Of a stretch of DNA of 64,000 nt, positions 18,362-27,481 are shown one piece after another. This DNA is from Acholeplasmataceae bacterium. GTDB lineage: Bacteria > Bacillota_I > Bacilli_A > Acholeplasmatales > Acholeplasmataceae. Position numbers and translations under genes: made by a program. The notes below the pieces were generated by a model. It was not told the DNA's origin. It did no database searches and was given only the letters and a program-made list of their open reading frames with translations. Where the stretch lies: contig JAIOQX010000005.1 of NCBI GenBank assembly GCA_021108415.1, positions 60,655 through 124,654 of the forward strand, read 5' to 3'. Numbering within the stretch: the stretch's first letter is position 1; every line of letters starts with the position of its first letter.

Positions 18362-19563
18362 TAGACGTTAAAGAAATTAGAAAAGATTTTCCAATTTATA
18401 ATAGAGAACCTAAACTTACATATCTAGATTCAGCAGCATCTTCGCTAAAAGTTAAAACTGTTATTGATCATGTAGATCATTATTATCAATCTTTAGGTGT
18501 TAATGTACATAGAGGCGCATATGATTTAGCTTATGAAGCAACTAAGTTGTACGAAGAAGCTAGAGATACAGTTTCTAAGTTTATCAATGCAAATGCAGAT
18601 GAAATCGTGTTTACTAGAGGGACAACAACCTCACTAAATATGATTGCTAATGCATATCGCGATATTTTAAAAGAAGATGATGAGATTGTTGTTACTGAAT
18701 TAGAGCATCATTCAAGTATATTACCATGGATGGTAACTGCTCAAAAATCAAAATCTAAACTTAAATATGTACCTTTAACTAAAGAAGGGCGTATTACAGT
18801 TGAAGCATTCAAAACTGTATTAACAGATCAAACAAAAGTAGTTGCTATCACTTATGTTTCAAATGTGATGGGCTATGTGACACCAATTAAAGAGATTATC
18901 AAACTTGCACATCAAAAAGGTGCAGTTGTCATATTAGATGCTGCACAAGCAGTTCCACATATGGCAATTGATGTCAAAGCGCTTGATGTAGATTACTTAG
19001 CATTTTCAGGACATAAAATGTTTGGTCCATCAGGTGTTGGTGTTTTATTTGGAAAAAGTAAGTTATTAAATATGTTGGAACCTGTTGAATATGGTGGGGA
19101 AATGGCAGATGATGTATTTAAAGATCATGCAACATTTAAAGAAGCACCGTTAAGATTTGAAGCTGGAACACCTGTCATCAGTGGTGCAATCGGACTTGCT
19201 GCAGCGATTCGATATATCCAAAAAATAGGATATGATCAAATACATGAACATACCATGCATTTAAAACAATATACACTAAATCAATTAAAAACTTTAAAAG
19301 GCATAACAATATATAACGAAACAGCGGATATATCAACCATTACATTTAATGTAGATGATATACATCCTCATGATATCGCAACGATGCTTGATCAATATCA
19401 AGTAAGTGTTAGAGCTGGACATCATTGTGCACAACTCGTATCTAGATTTTTAGGTGTAGGATCTACATTAAGAGTTTCATTTCATATCTATAATGATATC
19501 AATGATTGTGACGTATTGATATCTAGTATAAAAGCATCTCAAGATTTCTTTTTATCGTTTTAA
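18358..19563 (+). CDS. sufS: Cysteine desulfurase SufS
   Basis: PLP enzyme that takes sulfur from cysteine for cluster assembly. It has 401 residues. TRGTTTSLN, ELEHHSSILPW and DAAQAVPH line the cofactor site. The PLP lysine is in FSGHKMFGPSG (~221) and the sulfur-accepting cysteine in VRAGHHCAQ (~360). It is group II type, without the long insertion of IscS around the cysteine, and it is followed directly by its usual partner SufU. Confidence 0.97.
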   Translation: MIDVKEIRKDFPIYNREPKLTYLDSAASSLKVKTVIDHVDHYYQSLGVNVHRGAYDLAYEATKLYEEARDTVSKFINANADEIVFTRGTTTSLNMIANAYRDILKEDDEIVVTELEHHSSILPWMVTAQKSKSKLKYVPLTKEGRITVEAFKTVLTDQTKVVAITYVSNVMGYVTPIKEIIKLAHQKGAVVILDAAQAVPHMAIDVKALDVDYLAFSGHKMFGPSGVGVLFGKSKLLNMLEPVEYGGEMADDVFKDHATFKEAPLRFEAGTPVISGAIGLAAAIRYIQKIGYDQIHEHTMHLKQYTLNQLKTLKGITIYNETADISTITFNVDDIHPHDIATMLDQYQVSVRAGHHCAQLVSRFLGVGSTLRVSFHIYNDINDCDVLISSIKASQDFFLSF

Positions 19564-19579
19564 ATAAAGGAGTTAAATT

Positions 19580-20023
19580 ATGAACATTGAACATTTATAT
19601 AGACAAGTCATCATGGAGCATTACAAATATCCAAAACACAAAGGATTTGTAGCAGATCCAAGTTATGTGACTATACATTTAAATAACCCAAGCTGTGGTG
19701 ATGAAATGACAGTGCAGGTTAAAGTTGAAGATGATAAAATAACTGATTTACTACATCAAGGAACAGGGTGTTCTATATGTTGTTCAAGTGCGAGTGTAAT
19801 GAGTCAAACATTAATCGATCAATCAGTTAATGATGCTCAAAATATTATCCATGAGTTTTATGAACTCATCAAAGGATATCCGTTTAATCCAGATATTCTT
19901 AAAGGGGATGCTGTTGTATATAAAGGTGTCTCACAGTTTCCAGCAAGAGTTAAATGTGCAACATTAGCTTGGAAAGCTTGTGAATTGGGATTAAAGAAAA
20001 TAAAGGAGGACAAAGAAATATGA
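19580..20023 (+). CDS. sufU: Sulfurtransferase SufU
   Basis: Zinc-dependent acceptor that receives sulfur from SufS. It has 147 residues. The three cysteine sites are present: NPSCGDE (~40), [14 protein letters not shown] (~66) and [11 protein letters not shown] (~128), as in Bacillus SufU. The Gram-positive SufU insertion before the last cysteine is present, unlike IscU. Its ribosome site AGGAG is 16 bases after sufS. Confidence 0.95.
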   Translation: MNIEHLYRQVIMEHYKYPKHKGFVADPSYVTIHLNNPSCGDEMTVQVKVEDDKITDLLHQGTGCSICCSSASVMSQTLIDQSVNDAQNIIHEFYELIKGYPFNPDILKGDAVVYKGVSQFPARVKCATLAWKACELGLKKIKEDKEI

Positions 20024-21432
20024 TGGATGATAACAAAAAGAAAATAGACGACATAGTCGGTGATTATAAATTCGGATTTAGAACTGAAAGTAAAGATGTT
20101 ATTAATACCGGTAAAGGTATTAATGAAGAGATTGTCCGTGCTATCTCTAGATATAAAAACGAGCCTGAATGGATGCTTGATTTTAGATTAAAGAGTTATA
20201 AAAAATTCTTAGAATTAGAAAATCCAAAATGGGGACCAGATTTATCTTTTATTAAGTTTGATGAAATAACATACTTCTTAAGAGCTAGTGAACGTGCTGA
20301 AACAAGCTGGGATGATGTACCTAAAGAAATTAAGGATACATTTGAAAAACTAGGTATTCCAGAAGCTGAAAGAAATTTCTTAGCTGGTGTATCAACACAA
20401 TTTGAAAGTGAAGTCGTATATCATAACACAATGAAAGAATTAGAAGATCTAGGTGTTATTTATGTAGATACAGATACTGCACTTCGTGAGCACCCTGAAT
20501 TGGTTAAAAAATATTTTGGGAAAATGATACCTTACAGTGATAATAAATATGCAGCACTAAACTCTGCAGTATGGAGTGGTGGTTCATTTATATATGTACC
20601 AAAAGGTGTAAAAGTAGAAAAACCACTTCAGTCTTATTTTAGAATTAATTCTGAACAAATGGGACAATTTGAAAGAACACTAATTGTTGTTGATGAAGGC
20701 GCATCTGTTAATTATGTTGAGGGATGTACTGCACCAACTTATACTAAAGATTCATTGCATGCAGCAATTGTAGAAATTGTTGTTGAAAAGGATGCAACAT
20801 GTAGATATACAACTATCCAAAATTGGAGTAATAATGTCATCAATTTAGTGACTAAGCGTGCATTTGTTTATGAAAATGGACATATGGAATGGATTGATGG
20901 AAATATTGGTTCAAGTGTAAATATGAAATATCCATCTTGTGTCTTATTAGGAGAAAGAGCAAAAGGAACAACAATTTCAATTGCTTTTGCTGGTAAAGGA
21001 CAAATTCAAGATGCTGGTGCTAAGATGATTCATGTCGCACCAAATACAACATCTACAATTATCTCAAAATCAATTAGTCGTGGTGGTGGTTCGGTTAACT
21101 ATCGAGGCAAAGTTGATTTTGGTAAGAAGGCTAAAGGCGCTAAAGCACACGTTGAATGTGATACAATTATTTTGGATGATTTCTCATTTAGTGATACAAT
21201 TCCAACAAATGTTGTTAGAAACTCTGATGTCTTCTTAGAACATGAAGCAACAGTCTCTAAAATTAGTGAAGAACAATTATTCTATCTAATGAGTCGTGGT
21301 CTTTCTGAAGAAGAAGCAACTGAGATGATTGTTATGGGCTTTATAGAACCATTCGCAAAAGAACTTCCAATGGAATATGCAATTGAGTTGAACCAATTGA
21401 TTAAACTTGAAATGGAAGGTTCAATTGGATAA
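20020..21432 (+). CDS. sufB: Fe-S cluster assembly protein SufB
   Basis: Main scaffold on which the cluster forms, in complex with SufC and SufD. It has 470 residues, a normal length. Diagnostic segments are [43 protein letters not shown] and [21 protein letters not shown]. The start ATG overlaps the sufU stop (ATGA), with AAAGGAGG upstream; a second ATG follows immediately at 20023. It is the last gene before the terminator at 21451. Confidence 0.97.
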   Translation: MMDDNKKKIDDIVGDYKFGFRTESKDVINTGKGINEEIVRAISRYKNEPEWMLDFRLKSYKKFLELENPKWGPDLSFIKFDEITYFLRASERAETSWDDVPKEIKDTFEKLGIPEAERNFLAGVSTQFESEVVYHNTMKELEDLGVIYVDTDTALREHPELVKKYFGKMIPYSDNKYAALNSAVWSGGSFIYVPKGVKVEKPLQSYFRINSEQMGQFERTLIVVDEGASVNYVEGCTAPTYTKDSLHAAIVEIVVEKDATCRYTTIQNWSNNVINLVTKRAFVYENGHMEWIDGNIGSSVNMKYPSCVLLGERAKGTTISIAFAGKGQIQDAGAKMIHVAPNTTSTIISKSISRGGGSVNYRGKVDFGKKAKGAKAHVECDTIILDDFSFSDTIPTNVVRNSDVFLEHEATVSKISEEQLFYLMSRGLSEEEATEMIVMGFIEPFAKELPMEYAIELNQLIKLEMEGSIG

Positions 21433-21450
21433 AAATTTATAAATTAAGTA

Positions 21451-21486
21451 AAAAGATATTTGATATGTGTCAAATATCTTTTTTTT
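21451..21486 (+). terminator. suf operon terminator
   Basis: AAAGATATTTGA (from 21452) pairs with TCAAATATCTTT (from 21470) and runs into a T tract. Confidence 0.9.
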
Positions 21487-21557
21487 ATAGCCTTTTTAGC
21501 GTAAAATAGATATAAAGTGATGTATAATATATAAAATATTATAGATTGGATAGTCAT

Positions 21558-22358
21558 ATGAAAAGAAAATTATGGATACTTACCATTTTAATAGCAATCT
21601 CAATTGGATTATCATCTTGTATTAGACAAGTGACATATGATGATCTTCTTTTAGAATATCAAAGTGATATAGAAGCTAGACAAGATATATATGACATGTA
21701 TGTTGATATATATGATCATTTATCAACAACTACCATACAATCTATTGTAAGAGTTACTAAAAAAGTATCGCTTTCCTCAGTTACCTCAGTAGGATCTGGA
21801 TTTATATTTTATGAAGATGACCGATCCTATTATGTTTTAACTAATCATCATGTCGTTTATAACGATACATCACAATATGCATCAATTACTGTTATGGATT
21901 ATTTAGGAAACGATCATACTGCTACACTGCTTGCACTAGATAATCAATATGATTTAGCAGTTTTATCATTTACTAAATCTGGATTTAACGTGGATCCTAT
22001 ACCATTTAGTCAAACAAGTTTGTATTTTAAAGATATCGCGATTGCAATGGGTTATCCAAATGGGCAAATCAATTCAATGACGATTGGTGAACTTATTGAT
22101 TTTGATATGATTAATATTTCAAATGATGATGAAACTGGTGTTACTTTTGATGTTTTAATTATGGATATACCAGTTGAGACAGGAAGTAGTGGATCTGTTG
22201 TTATTAACGAAGACTATGAAGTCGTTGGGATAATTTATGCAGGTAATTTTATAAATAATCAAGAAACTTCCGAATTTTCATTTGCAATTCCAACAGCTAA
22301 AATATTTGAATTTTTTGAGTTATATGATATTCCTTATCAAGAAGAGGTGACATCATGA
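21558..22358 (+). CDS. Trypsin-like (S1C/DegP-type) serine protease lipoprotein
   Basis: Predicted surface-anchored protease of 266 residues. The ATG at 21558 gives a clean signal with lipobox LSSC; a TTG 12 bases earlier is in frame but unnecessary. The catalytic triad is visible: His in TNHHVVYN, Asp in NQYDLAVLSF and Ser in ETGSSGSVV, in DegP-like spacing, plus VGSGFIF before the His. There is no PDZ domain, unlike DegP. The next gene is a paralogue overlapping by four bases and lacking all three residues. The role is presumably envelope protein quality control or processing; the substrate is unknown. Confidence 0.85.
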   Translation: MKRKLWILTILIAISIGLSSCIRQVTYDDLLLEYQSDIEARQDIYDMYVDIYDHLSTTTIQSIVRVTKKVSLSSVTSVGSGFIFYEDDRSYYVLTNHHVVYNDTSQYASITVMDYLGNDHTATLLALDNQYDLAVLSFTKSGFNVDPIPFSQTSLYFKDIAIAMGYPNGQINSMTIGELIDFDMINISNDDETGVTFDVLIMDIPVETGSSGSVVINEDYEVVGIIYAGNFINNQETSEFSFAIPTAKIFEFFELYDIPYQEEVTS

Positions 22359-23095
22359 AAAAGCTTAGTTTGATTGTCATGTTTTTTGGTTTGATCATTA
22401 CGATTTCTGGATGTTCAATACTTTCAGTTGAAGAAGATACTTTTGAATTTCGTCAGCTATCTGACCAATATAACGAGTATGTGATTAATGATGTTGTTAA
22501 TTTTGACGATTTTAGAAATTTAATGAATCAAGCAAGCAATGTTTCTTCAACTTCTGTATTTATGATTGAAACCGATGTACTTGATGTTTTCAATAGAGTA
22601 ACAAATACTTATCATGGAACGGGAACTATATTTTTTGAAGATTCGAATTATTTTTATGTTTTAACAACATATCAAATTATTGATTTGGTCTCAAGACGTG
22701 TACATTATTTTGTAACTGACGCGTATGGACAAAAAATGCCTGCTGAAATATTTGCAGCAGATTCAATATTAGGTTTGGGTATTTTAAGGGTGGATTTAAA
22801 CTCAACTGATTATGAAATTGCTGAGTTTGCATCTTATATACCATTAACAGATGAACTTGTATTGATGATTTCTAATAGTTATCCAACTCAAAATATACAG
22901 AAGTTAGGTAGATTTTTATATCAAGATGATACACCATACATGGAGGTTACTTCATCACAAAATGCAAATGGATCACCAATCTATAATTTAAAGTTAGAAG
23001 TAATTGGTATACAATATCTATATGGAGATACATACGTTCAAATGATTGACTTTAATACAATAGATGATTTTATTAGACCTTTATTACCAATTTAA
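22355..23095 (+). CDS. Catalytically dead paralogue of the upstream serine protease (lipoprotein)
   Basis: 246 residues with lipobox ISGC. It aligns with the product of 21558-22358: GTGTIFFEDSNYFYVLT corresponds to VGSGFIFYEDDRSYYVLT, and the C-terminal EVIGIQYLYG to EVVGIIYAG. The triad is lost: HHVV becomes YQII, YDLAVL becomes LGLGIL, and GSSGS becomes NANGS. The reading frame is intact and translation is coupled (ATGA overlap), so it is a pseudoenzyme rather than a decaying gene. A regulatory or binding role next to the active protease is inferred. Confidence 0.75.
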   Translation: MKKLSLIVMFFGLIITISGCSILSVEEDTFEFRQLSDQYNEYVINDVVNFDDFRNLMNQASNVSSTSVFMIETDVLDVFNRVTNTYHGTGTIFFEDSNYFYVLTTYQIIDLVSRRVHYFVTDAYGQKMPAEIFAADSILGLGILRVDLNSTDYEIAEFASYIPLTDELVLMISNSYPTQNIQKLGRFLYQDDTPYMEVTSSQNANGSPIYNLKLEVIGIQYLYGDTYVQMIDFNTIDDFIRPLLPI

Positions 23096-23127
23096 GACAT
23101 GTTTTATAAGAATAAGGATGGTTTTTA

Positions 23128-23709
23128 ATGTATAGATACATATGTATTGAAAGTAAAGAAGATATCAAACTATATGAAGCAACGATTATTTCGTTGTTTT
23201 CTGAGTTTATTAATTTTACAGATATCAAAGTGATTAATCATCACATTTGGATGTATTATCAACATGATATTGATGTTTCTTTAAAAGATGTCATTCTAAA
23301 TTTATCTCAAGATACACTTGTAGATTTTAGATTATATCAATCCTATAAATATGAAACGAAAAAAAGTTTAGAAGATCATAAAAAGTTTATGTCACAAAAA
23401 CTTGCTGAAATTAGTTTTAATGCATATGCATTTATCGATGATCAAATTATTGTAAAGCATTTCATTAACTCACTTGATCAATCATTTAAGTATTATATTT
23501 TAAAAAAGTATAGTCAAAATCAAATGATGATTGAAACTGTTAAGATTTATCTTGAATCAAATCAAAATATGAGTCTTGCAGCAAAATCTTTGTATGTTCA
23601 TAGAAATACTTTGATACAACGATTAGATAAGTTTCATCAAGTTACTGGATTTGATGTGAAATCATTTACAGATGGATTTTTGATATATCATTTGTTGTTG
23701 ATCAAATAA
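23128..23709 (+). CDS. PucR/CdaR-type C-terminal HTH protein
   Basis: Putative transcription regulator of 193 residues. The last ~60 residues match the PucR C-terminal helix-turn-helix: TVKIYLESNQNMSLAAKSL then HRNTLIQRLDKFHQVTGFDV. The N-terminal ~130 residues are not recognised and are too short for a full sensory domain of PucR or CdaR. AAGGATGG lies about 8 bases before the ATG. It follows the protease pair after 32 bases and could control it, but no evidence shows that. Confidence 0.7.
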   Translation: MYRYICIESKEDIKLYEATIISLFSEFINFTDIKVINHHIWMYYQHDIDVSLKDVILNLSQDTLVDFRLYQSYKYETKKSLEDHKKFMSQKLAEISFNAYAFIDDQIIVKHFINSLDQSFKYYILKKYSQNQMMIETVKIYLESNQNMSLAAKSLYVHRNTLIQRLDKFHQVTGFDVKSFTDGFLIYHLLLIK

Positions 23710-23756
23710 AAGTGTGCACAAAGCACCTTTCATATCTTCAATATAAAAGTGTGCAC
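23707..23756 (+). repeat. 13-bp direct repeat in the regulator/ABC-ATPase intergenic region
   Basis: TAAAAGTGTGCAC occurs at 23707-23719, over the stop codon, and again at 23744-23756. Each copy can form a small hairpin with a GCAC/TGCAC sequence just after it. Confidence 0.8.
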
Positions 23757-23771
23757 TATGCACATTTTTTT
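23745..23771 (+). terminator. Terminator after the HTH gene
   Basis: TGTGCA (23750-23755) and TGCACA (23759-23764) form a short hairpin followed by seven T. The first repeat copy (GTGC/GCAC, ~23714-23726) gives a weaker one upstream. Confidence 0.7.
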
Positions 23772-23784
23772 ATGCACTTAAACT

Positions 23785-23793
23785 TGTTATAAT
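23785..23793 (+). promoter_or_regulatory. Extended -10 promoter of the sugar ABC ATPase
   Basis: TGTTATAAT (23785-23793) fits an extended -10; there is no strong -35. GAAAGGA precedes the ATG at 23826. Confidence 0.55.
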
Positions 23794-23825
23794 AAAAGTA
23801 CTTTAGTAAATGAAAGGAAAAAATT

Positions 23826-24935
23826 ATGGCTACGCTACAATTAAAAGATATTAACAAAGTATACCCTAATGGTGTACAAGCAGTATTTGATTTCAATTTA
23901 AAAATTAAGGACAAAGAATTTATTGTCTTTGTTGGACCATCAGGTTGTGGTAAATCTACTACACTTAGAATGATCGCAGGATTAGAAGAAATTACATCAG
24001 GTGAATTATACATTGATGATGAAATGGTTAATGATAAAGCACCTAAAGATCGTAATATCGCAATGGTTTTCCAATCATATGCACTTTATCCTCATATGAC
24101 TGTTTATGATAACATGGCTTTTGGATTAAAATTAAGAAAAATGCCAAAAGATGTTATTAATGAAAAAGTTTCTGACGCAGCTGAAGTCTTAGGACTTACA
24201 CCTTACTTAAAACGTAAACCTAAAGCACTATCAGGTGGACAAAGACAACGTGTTGCGTTAGGTAGAGCAATCGTACGTAACGCAAAAGTTTTCTTAATGG
24301 ATGAACCTTTATCAAACTTAGATGCTAAACTACGTGTTCAAATGCGTGGTGAATTAATTAAATTACATAATAAGATTGAAACAACTACAGTATATGTAAC
24401 CCATGACCAAATTGAAGCGATGACAATGGCTTCAAGAATTGTTGTTATGAAAGATGGTTATATAATGCAAGTTGGTGCACCAAAAGAAATTTATGATAAC
24501 CCAGAAAACATGTTTGTTGCTGGATTTATCGGAACACCTCCAATGAACTTTATCCACGGTAAAATTGATAAAAAAGGTGTATTTACTGCTGGTGAACATA
24601 CGATTAAAGTTCCTGAAGATAAACTAGATATTATTAAAGCTAATGGCTTACTAGAAAAACCTATCGTATTAGGTATTAGACCAGAAGATATCCATGATGA
24701 AGAAGTTGTAATGGAAACTTACCCTGGCGCAATTGTAAAAGTTAAAGTTGATGTTGCAGAATTATTAGGATCTGAGACTAATATTTATACAGTCGTTAAT
24801 GAATCAAATATTTGTGCAGTTGTAAATGCAAGAGCAAACATTCGTATTGGTGATACAATCAAATTAGCACTAGATATGAATAAAGCACATTTCTTTGATC
24901 CAGAAACTGAATTAGTACTAAAACAAAAAGATTAA
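23826..24935 (+). CDS. msmK: Carbohydrate ABC transporter ATPase (MsmK/UgpC/MalK type)
   Basis: Shared energising subunit of sugar importers. It has 369 residues. Walker A GPSGCGKST (~39), Q-loop MVFQSYALYPHMTV, signature LSGGQRQRVALGRA (~136), Walker B VFLMDEPLSNLDAKLR and VTHDQIEA are intact. The C-terminal ~130 residues form the TOBE/OB regulatory part (VLGIRPEDIHDEE). No permease or binding-protein gene is adjacent, so it is an orphan ATPase that probably serves several transporters elsewhere, as MsmK does in streptococci. Confidence 0.92.
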   Translation: MATLQLKDINKVYPNGVQAVFDFNLKIKDKEFIVFVGPSGCGKSTTLRMIAGLEEITSGELYIDDEMVNDKAPKDRNIAMVFQSYALYPHMTVYDNMAFGLKLRKMPKDVINEKVSDAAEVLGLTPYLKRKPKALSGGQRQRVALGRAIVRNAKVFLMDEPLSNLDAKLRVQMRGELIKLHNKIETTTVYVTHDQIEAMTMASRIVVMKDGYIMQVGAPKEIYDNPENMFVAGFIGTPPMNFIHGKIDKKGVFTAGEHTIKVPEDKLDIIKANGLLEKPIVLGIRPEDIHDEEVVMETYPGAIVKVKVDVAELLGSETNIYTVVNESNICAVVNARANIRIGDTIKLALDMNKAHFFDPETELVLKQKD

Positions 24936-24950
24936 TATGAAATAAACTGA

Positions 24951-24973
24951 AAAGGCCAAATGGCCTTTTTTTT
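24951..24973 (+). terminator. Terminator after msmK
   Basis: AAAAGGCC, short AT loop, GGCCTTTT and a T tract ending right before the ribosome site of the next gene. Confidence 0.9.
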
Positions 24974-24985
24974 GAGGAAAAATAT

Positions 24986-25396
24986 ATGAACTATATCATT
25001 AATACAGCTTATGGATGTAAATTATATCAACATCAAAGTTTTAAAGAAGAGCATATGAATGCTTTTACATATATAAAAAAAATATGTTTAACCCAACTAT
25101 TTACATATAAAGGGTATATTTTTGCTTGTCAAAAAACATTTAATTTTAAATATAAGATACCACTCTATATTACTGATAGCCTTCAGTTTATTCCAAGCAA
25201 AAATGCACGAGATTACGACAGCATCTGGATTAACTATGCAAATGTATACGCATATGTAGCTATTAAAAATGGTATAAGCATCACTTTCTATGATGGAACT
25301 AAGGTCGATATAAAGATATCAATAAAAACATTTAAAACACAAATTAATCGTTTAAACTTAATAAGAGAAGTAAAAGTAAAACATTTTCATAGTTAA
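24986..25396 (+). CDS. comK: ComK-like transcription factor
   Basis: 136 residues resembling ComK, the master activator of competence genes in Bacillus. The shared pattern is in the second half: KIPLYITDSLQFIPS (compare ComK KPPIMVD to LFPT), then a WI pair after an aligned gap, NGISITFYDGTKVDIKIS, and a FKTQINR segment matching FENQVYR. It is shorter than Bacillus ComK (192), lacking the C-terminal tail used for MecA control. GAGGA at 24974 serves as ribosome site directly after the msmK terminator, so it may be expressed by read-through. No late competence gene is in this window. The assignment rests on motif pattern, not on a search. Confidence 0.65.
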   Translation: MNYIINTAYGCKLYQHQSFKEEHMNAFTYIKKICLTQLFTYKGYIFACQKTFNFKYKIPLYITDSLQFIPSKNARDYDSIWINYANVYAYVAIKNGISITFYDGTKVDIKISIKTFKTQINRLNLIREVKVKHFHS

Positions 25397-25414
25397 TCTT
25401 ATAGAAAATGTTTT
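25378..25414 (+). terminator. Hairpin over the comK stop codon
   Basis: AAAACATTTTC (25378-25388) pairs exactly with GAAAATGTTTT (25404-25414), loop of 15. The T tract is short, so it is a possible weak terminator. Confidence 0.5.
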
Positions 25415-25421
25415 GAATTAA

Positions 25422-25430
25422 TGTTATAAT
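25422..25430 (+). promoter_or_regulatory. pgk operon promoter, extended -10
   Basis: TGTTATAAT (25422-25430). The -35 region TAGAAA is weak. AAAGGAGG at 25464-25471 is the pgk ribosome site. Confidence 0.55.
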
Positions 25431-25479
25431 AAGAACGGTTAAAAACAAAATCATTATCAAAATAAAGGAGGAAATGAAT

Positions 25480-26676
25480 ATGGCTAAAAAGATAATTAGA
25501 GATATTGAACTTAAAGGCAAAAAGGTATTAATCAGAGTAGATTTCAATGTCCCTTTAAAAGATGGCGAAATTAGCGATGAAAATAGAATCGTAGCTGCAC
25601 TACCAACTATTAATTATGTTTTACAAAAAGGTGGTAAGGCAATTATATTTTCACATCTAGGAAGAATCAAAGAAGAAAAAGACTTAGAAAAAAATAGTTT
25701 AAAAGTTGTTGCAAACAGACTTAGTGAACATTTAGAACAAGAAGTTAAATTTATAAGTGAAACAAGAGGAGAGAAATTAGAATCAGCTGTTAAATCATTA
25801 AAAGATGGCGAAGTTTTAATGTTTGAAAATACTCGTTTTGAAGATTTAAACGGTAAAAAGGAAAGCAAGAATGACCCTGATTTAGGTAAATATTGGGCTT
25901 CACTTGGTGATGTATTTGTCAATGATGCTTTTGGAACTGCACATAGAGCACATGCTTCAAATGTAGGAATTTCATCTAATATCGGTGTTACAGTTGCTGG
26001 TTTCTTACTTGAAAAAGAAATTAATTTTATCGGGGGAACATTAGAAAATCCTGAAAGACCTTTTGTCGCTATACTAGGTGGAGCTAAGGTTTCTGATAAA
26101 ATTGAAGTTATTAAAAATTTATTAAAAGTTGCTGATAAAGTATTAATCGGTGGCGGTATGGCATATACATTCTTTAAAGCAATGGGATATGAAATCGGAA
26201 CTTCATTACTTGAAGCTGATAAAGTAGACTTAGCGAAAGAATTGTTAGAAATGGCTAAAGGAAAGATTGTCTTAGGTGATGATGTAATCACTGCAAAAGC
26301 TTTTGATCCTGAAAGTGAAAAAAATGTAAGATCAATTGATCAAATTCCTGCTGATGAAATGGGTATGGATATTGGACCAAGAACAGTTGAAAAATTTGAG
26401 TCAATCATTAAGGATGCAAAAACAGTAGTTTGGAATGGGCCACTTGGTGTATTTGAGTTCCCAAGATTTGCAGAAGGTACAAGATCTGTTGCGCAAGCAT
26501 TAACAGAAATTAAAGATCAAGCAACTACCATTATTGGTGGTGGAGATTCTGCAGCAGCTGTTATCCAATTTGGATTAGACCAAGGATTTACACATATATC
26601 TACAGGCGGTGGCGCATCACTTGAATATTTAGAAGGTAAATTATTACCTGGTATAGAGTGTGTAGATAACAAGTAA
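25480..26676 (+). CDS. pgk: Phosphoglycerate kinase
   Basis: Makes ATP from 1,3-bisphosphoglycerate in glycolysis. The start at 25480 is chosen because it sits 8 bases after AAAGGAGG; the ATG at 25474 is too close. It has 398 residues, a normal length. RVDFNVPL (~16), the substrate loop [29 protein letters not shown] and [10 protein letters not shown] near the end are all conserved. It opens an operon with an HTH-cupin regulator, an HPr-like gene and tpiA; gap lies elsewhere at 45201. Confidence 0.98.
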   Translation: MAKKIIRDIELKGKKVLIRVDFNVPLKDGEISDENRIVAALPTINYVLQKGGKAIIFSHLGRIKEEKDLEKNSLKVVANRLSEHLEQEVKFISETRGEKLESAVKSLKDGEVLMFENTRFEDLNGKKESKNDPDLGKYWASLGDVFVNDAFGTAHRAHASNVGISSNIGVTVAGFLLEKEINFIGGTLENPERPFVAILGGAKVSDKIEVIKNLLKVADKVLIGGGMAYTFFKAMGYEIGTSLLEADKVDLAKELLEMAKGKIVLGDDVITAKAFDPESEKNVRSIDQIPADEMGMDIGPRTVEKFESIIKDAKTVVWNGPLGVFEFPRFAEGTRSVAQALTEIKDQATTIIGGGDSAAAVIQFGLDQGFTHISTGGGASLEYLEGKLLPGIECVDNK

Positions 26677-27218
26677 TGATGAATATCGGAAAAAAAATAC
26701 GAGCACTTCGTTTGGGAAATAATTTGACCCAAGAAGAACTCGCAAATCGTTTAGAACTCACTAAAGGATATATATCTCAGCTTGAAAATAATTTGACATC
26801 TCCATCAATGCAAACTTTGTTTTCAATACTTGAAGTCTTAGGTACAGATATTCATGAATTCTTTAGTAAAGAAGAAGAACAAACGGTTGTCTTCAAAAAA
26901 GAAGACTTTTACGAAAAAGAAAATGATACGCTTAAGCACATGATTTCATGGATTGTGCCTAATGCGTTAAAATATGAGATGGAACCGATTATGATTGACA
27001 TTGAGCCAGGCGGGCAATCTGAAATAGATGATCCTCATGCTGGTGAAGAATTTGGCTATGTGTTAGAAGGTCAAGTTACACTAGTTCTTAATAAGAAGCG
27101 ATATGTGATTAGAAAAGGTGAAACGTTTTATTATTTAGCAAACAAAGAACACTATTTAACAAACCATAGTTCACAACATACGAAAGTTCTATGGATATCA
27201 ACACCACCAATGTTTTAA
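26676..27218 (+). CDS. XRE-family regulator with C-terminal cupin domain
   Basis: 180 residues. An N-terminal helix-turn-helix (about 6-60: IRALRLGNNLTQEELANRL, TKGYISQLENN, PSMQTLFSIL) is joined to a small cupin barrel (about 105-175: GGQSEIDDPHAGEEFGYVLEGQVTL, KGETFYYLANKEHY). This is the architecture of PuuR-like small-molecule sensing repressors; the ligand is unknown. The start codon overlaps the pgk stop (TAATG). The position inside a glycolytic operon suggests it may control that operon. Confidence 0.85.
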   Translation: MMNIGKKIRALRLGNNLTQEELANRLELTKGYISQLENNLTSPSMQTLFSILEVLGTDIHEFFSKEEEQTVVFKKEDFYEKENDTLKHMISWIVPNALKYEMEPIMIDIEPGGQSEIDDPHAGEEFGYVLEGQVTLVLNKKRYVIRKGETFYYLANKEHYLTNHSSQHTKVLWISTPPMF

Positions 27219-27231
27219 AAGGAGAAATAAT

Positions 27232-27477
27232 ATGGAAAAAGAAATTACGATTAAATCTACAACGGGATTGCATGCTAGTTTAGCTGCAAAAGTTGTACAA
27301 ACTGCATCAAAATATTCAGTAGAAATTGAATTACATTATGGAAAGAAAGTTGTTGATTTAAAATCAATACTTGCATTAATGAGCTTAGCAGTTCCTTCTG
27401 GACAAAATGTTAAAATTGTAGCGAGAGGAACTAGAGCAGAAGAAGCGATTAAAGATGTTTCTTCAATCTTAGGGTAA
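27232..27477 (+). CDS. HPr-like phosphocarrier protein with altered active-site loop
   Basis: 81 residues, HPr fold. The catalytic loop reads TGLHASLAAK: the phosphoryl-accepting His14 (His15 of HPr) is kept, but the Arg-Pro that normally follow the His-Ala are Ser-Leu. The regulatory serine is kept in DLKSILALMSL (Ser45, equivalent to Ser46), the site used for CcpA signalling. Crh, by contrast, loses the His. It may therefore act mainly as a CcpA cofactor; weak phosphotransfer is possible. AAAGGAGA is the ribosome site. It lies between a regulator and tpiA. Confidence 0.8.
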   Translation: MEKEITIKSTTGLHASLAAKVVQTASKYSVEIELHYGKKVVDLKSILALMSLAVPSGQNVKIVARGTRAEEAIKDVSSILG

Positions 27478-27481
27478 ATAG

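Noticed and set aside
25614..26291. 225-codon open frame on the minus strand opposite pgk
   Set aside because: It is a codon-bias shadow: pgk on the other strand is unquestionable, and the antisense frame has no ribosome site or recognisable domain.
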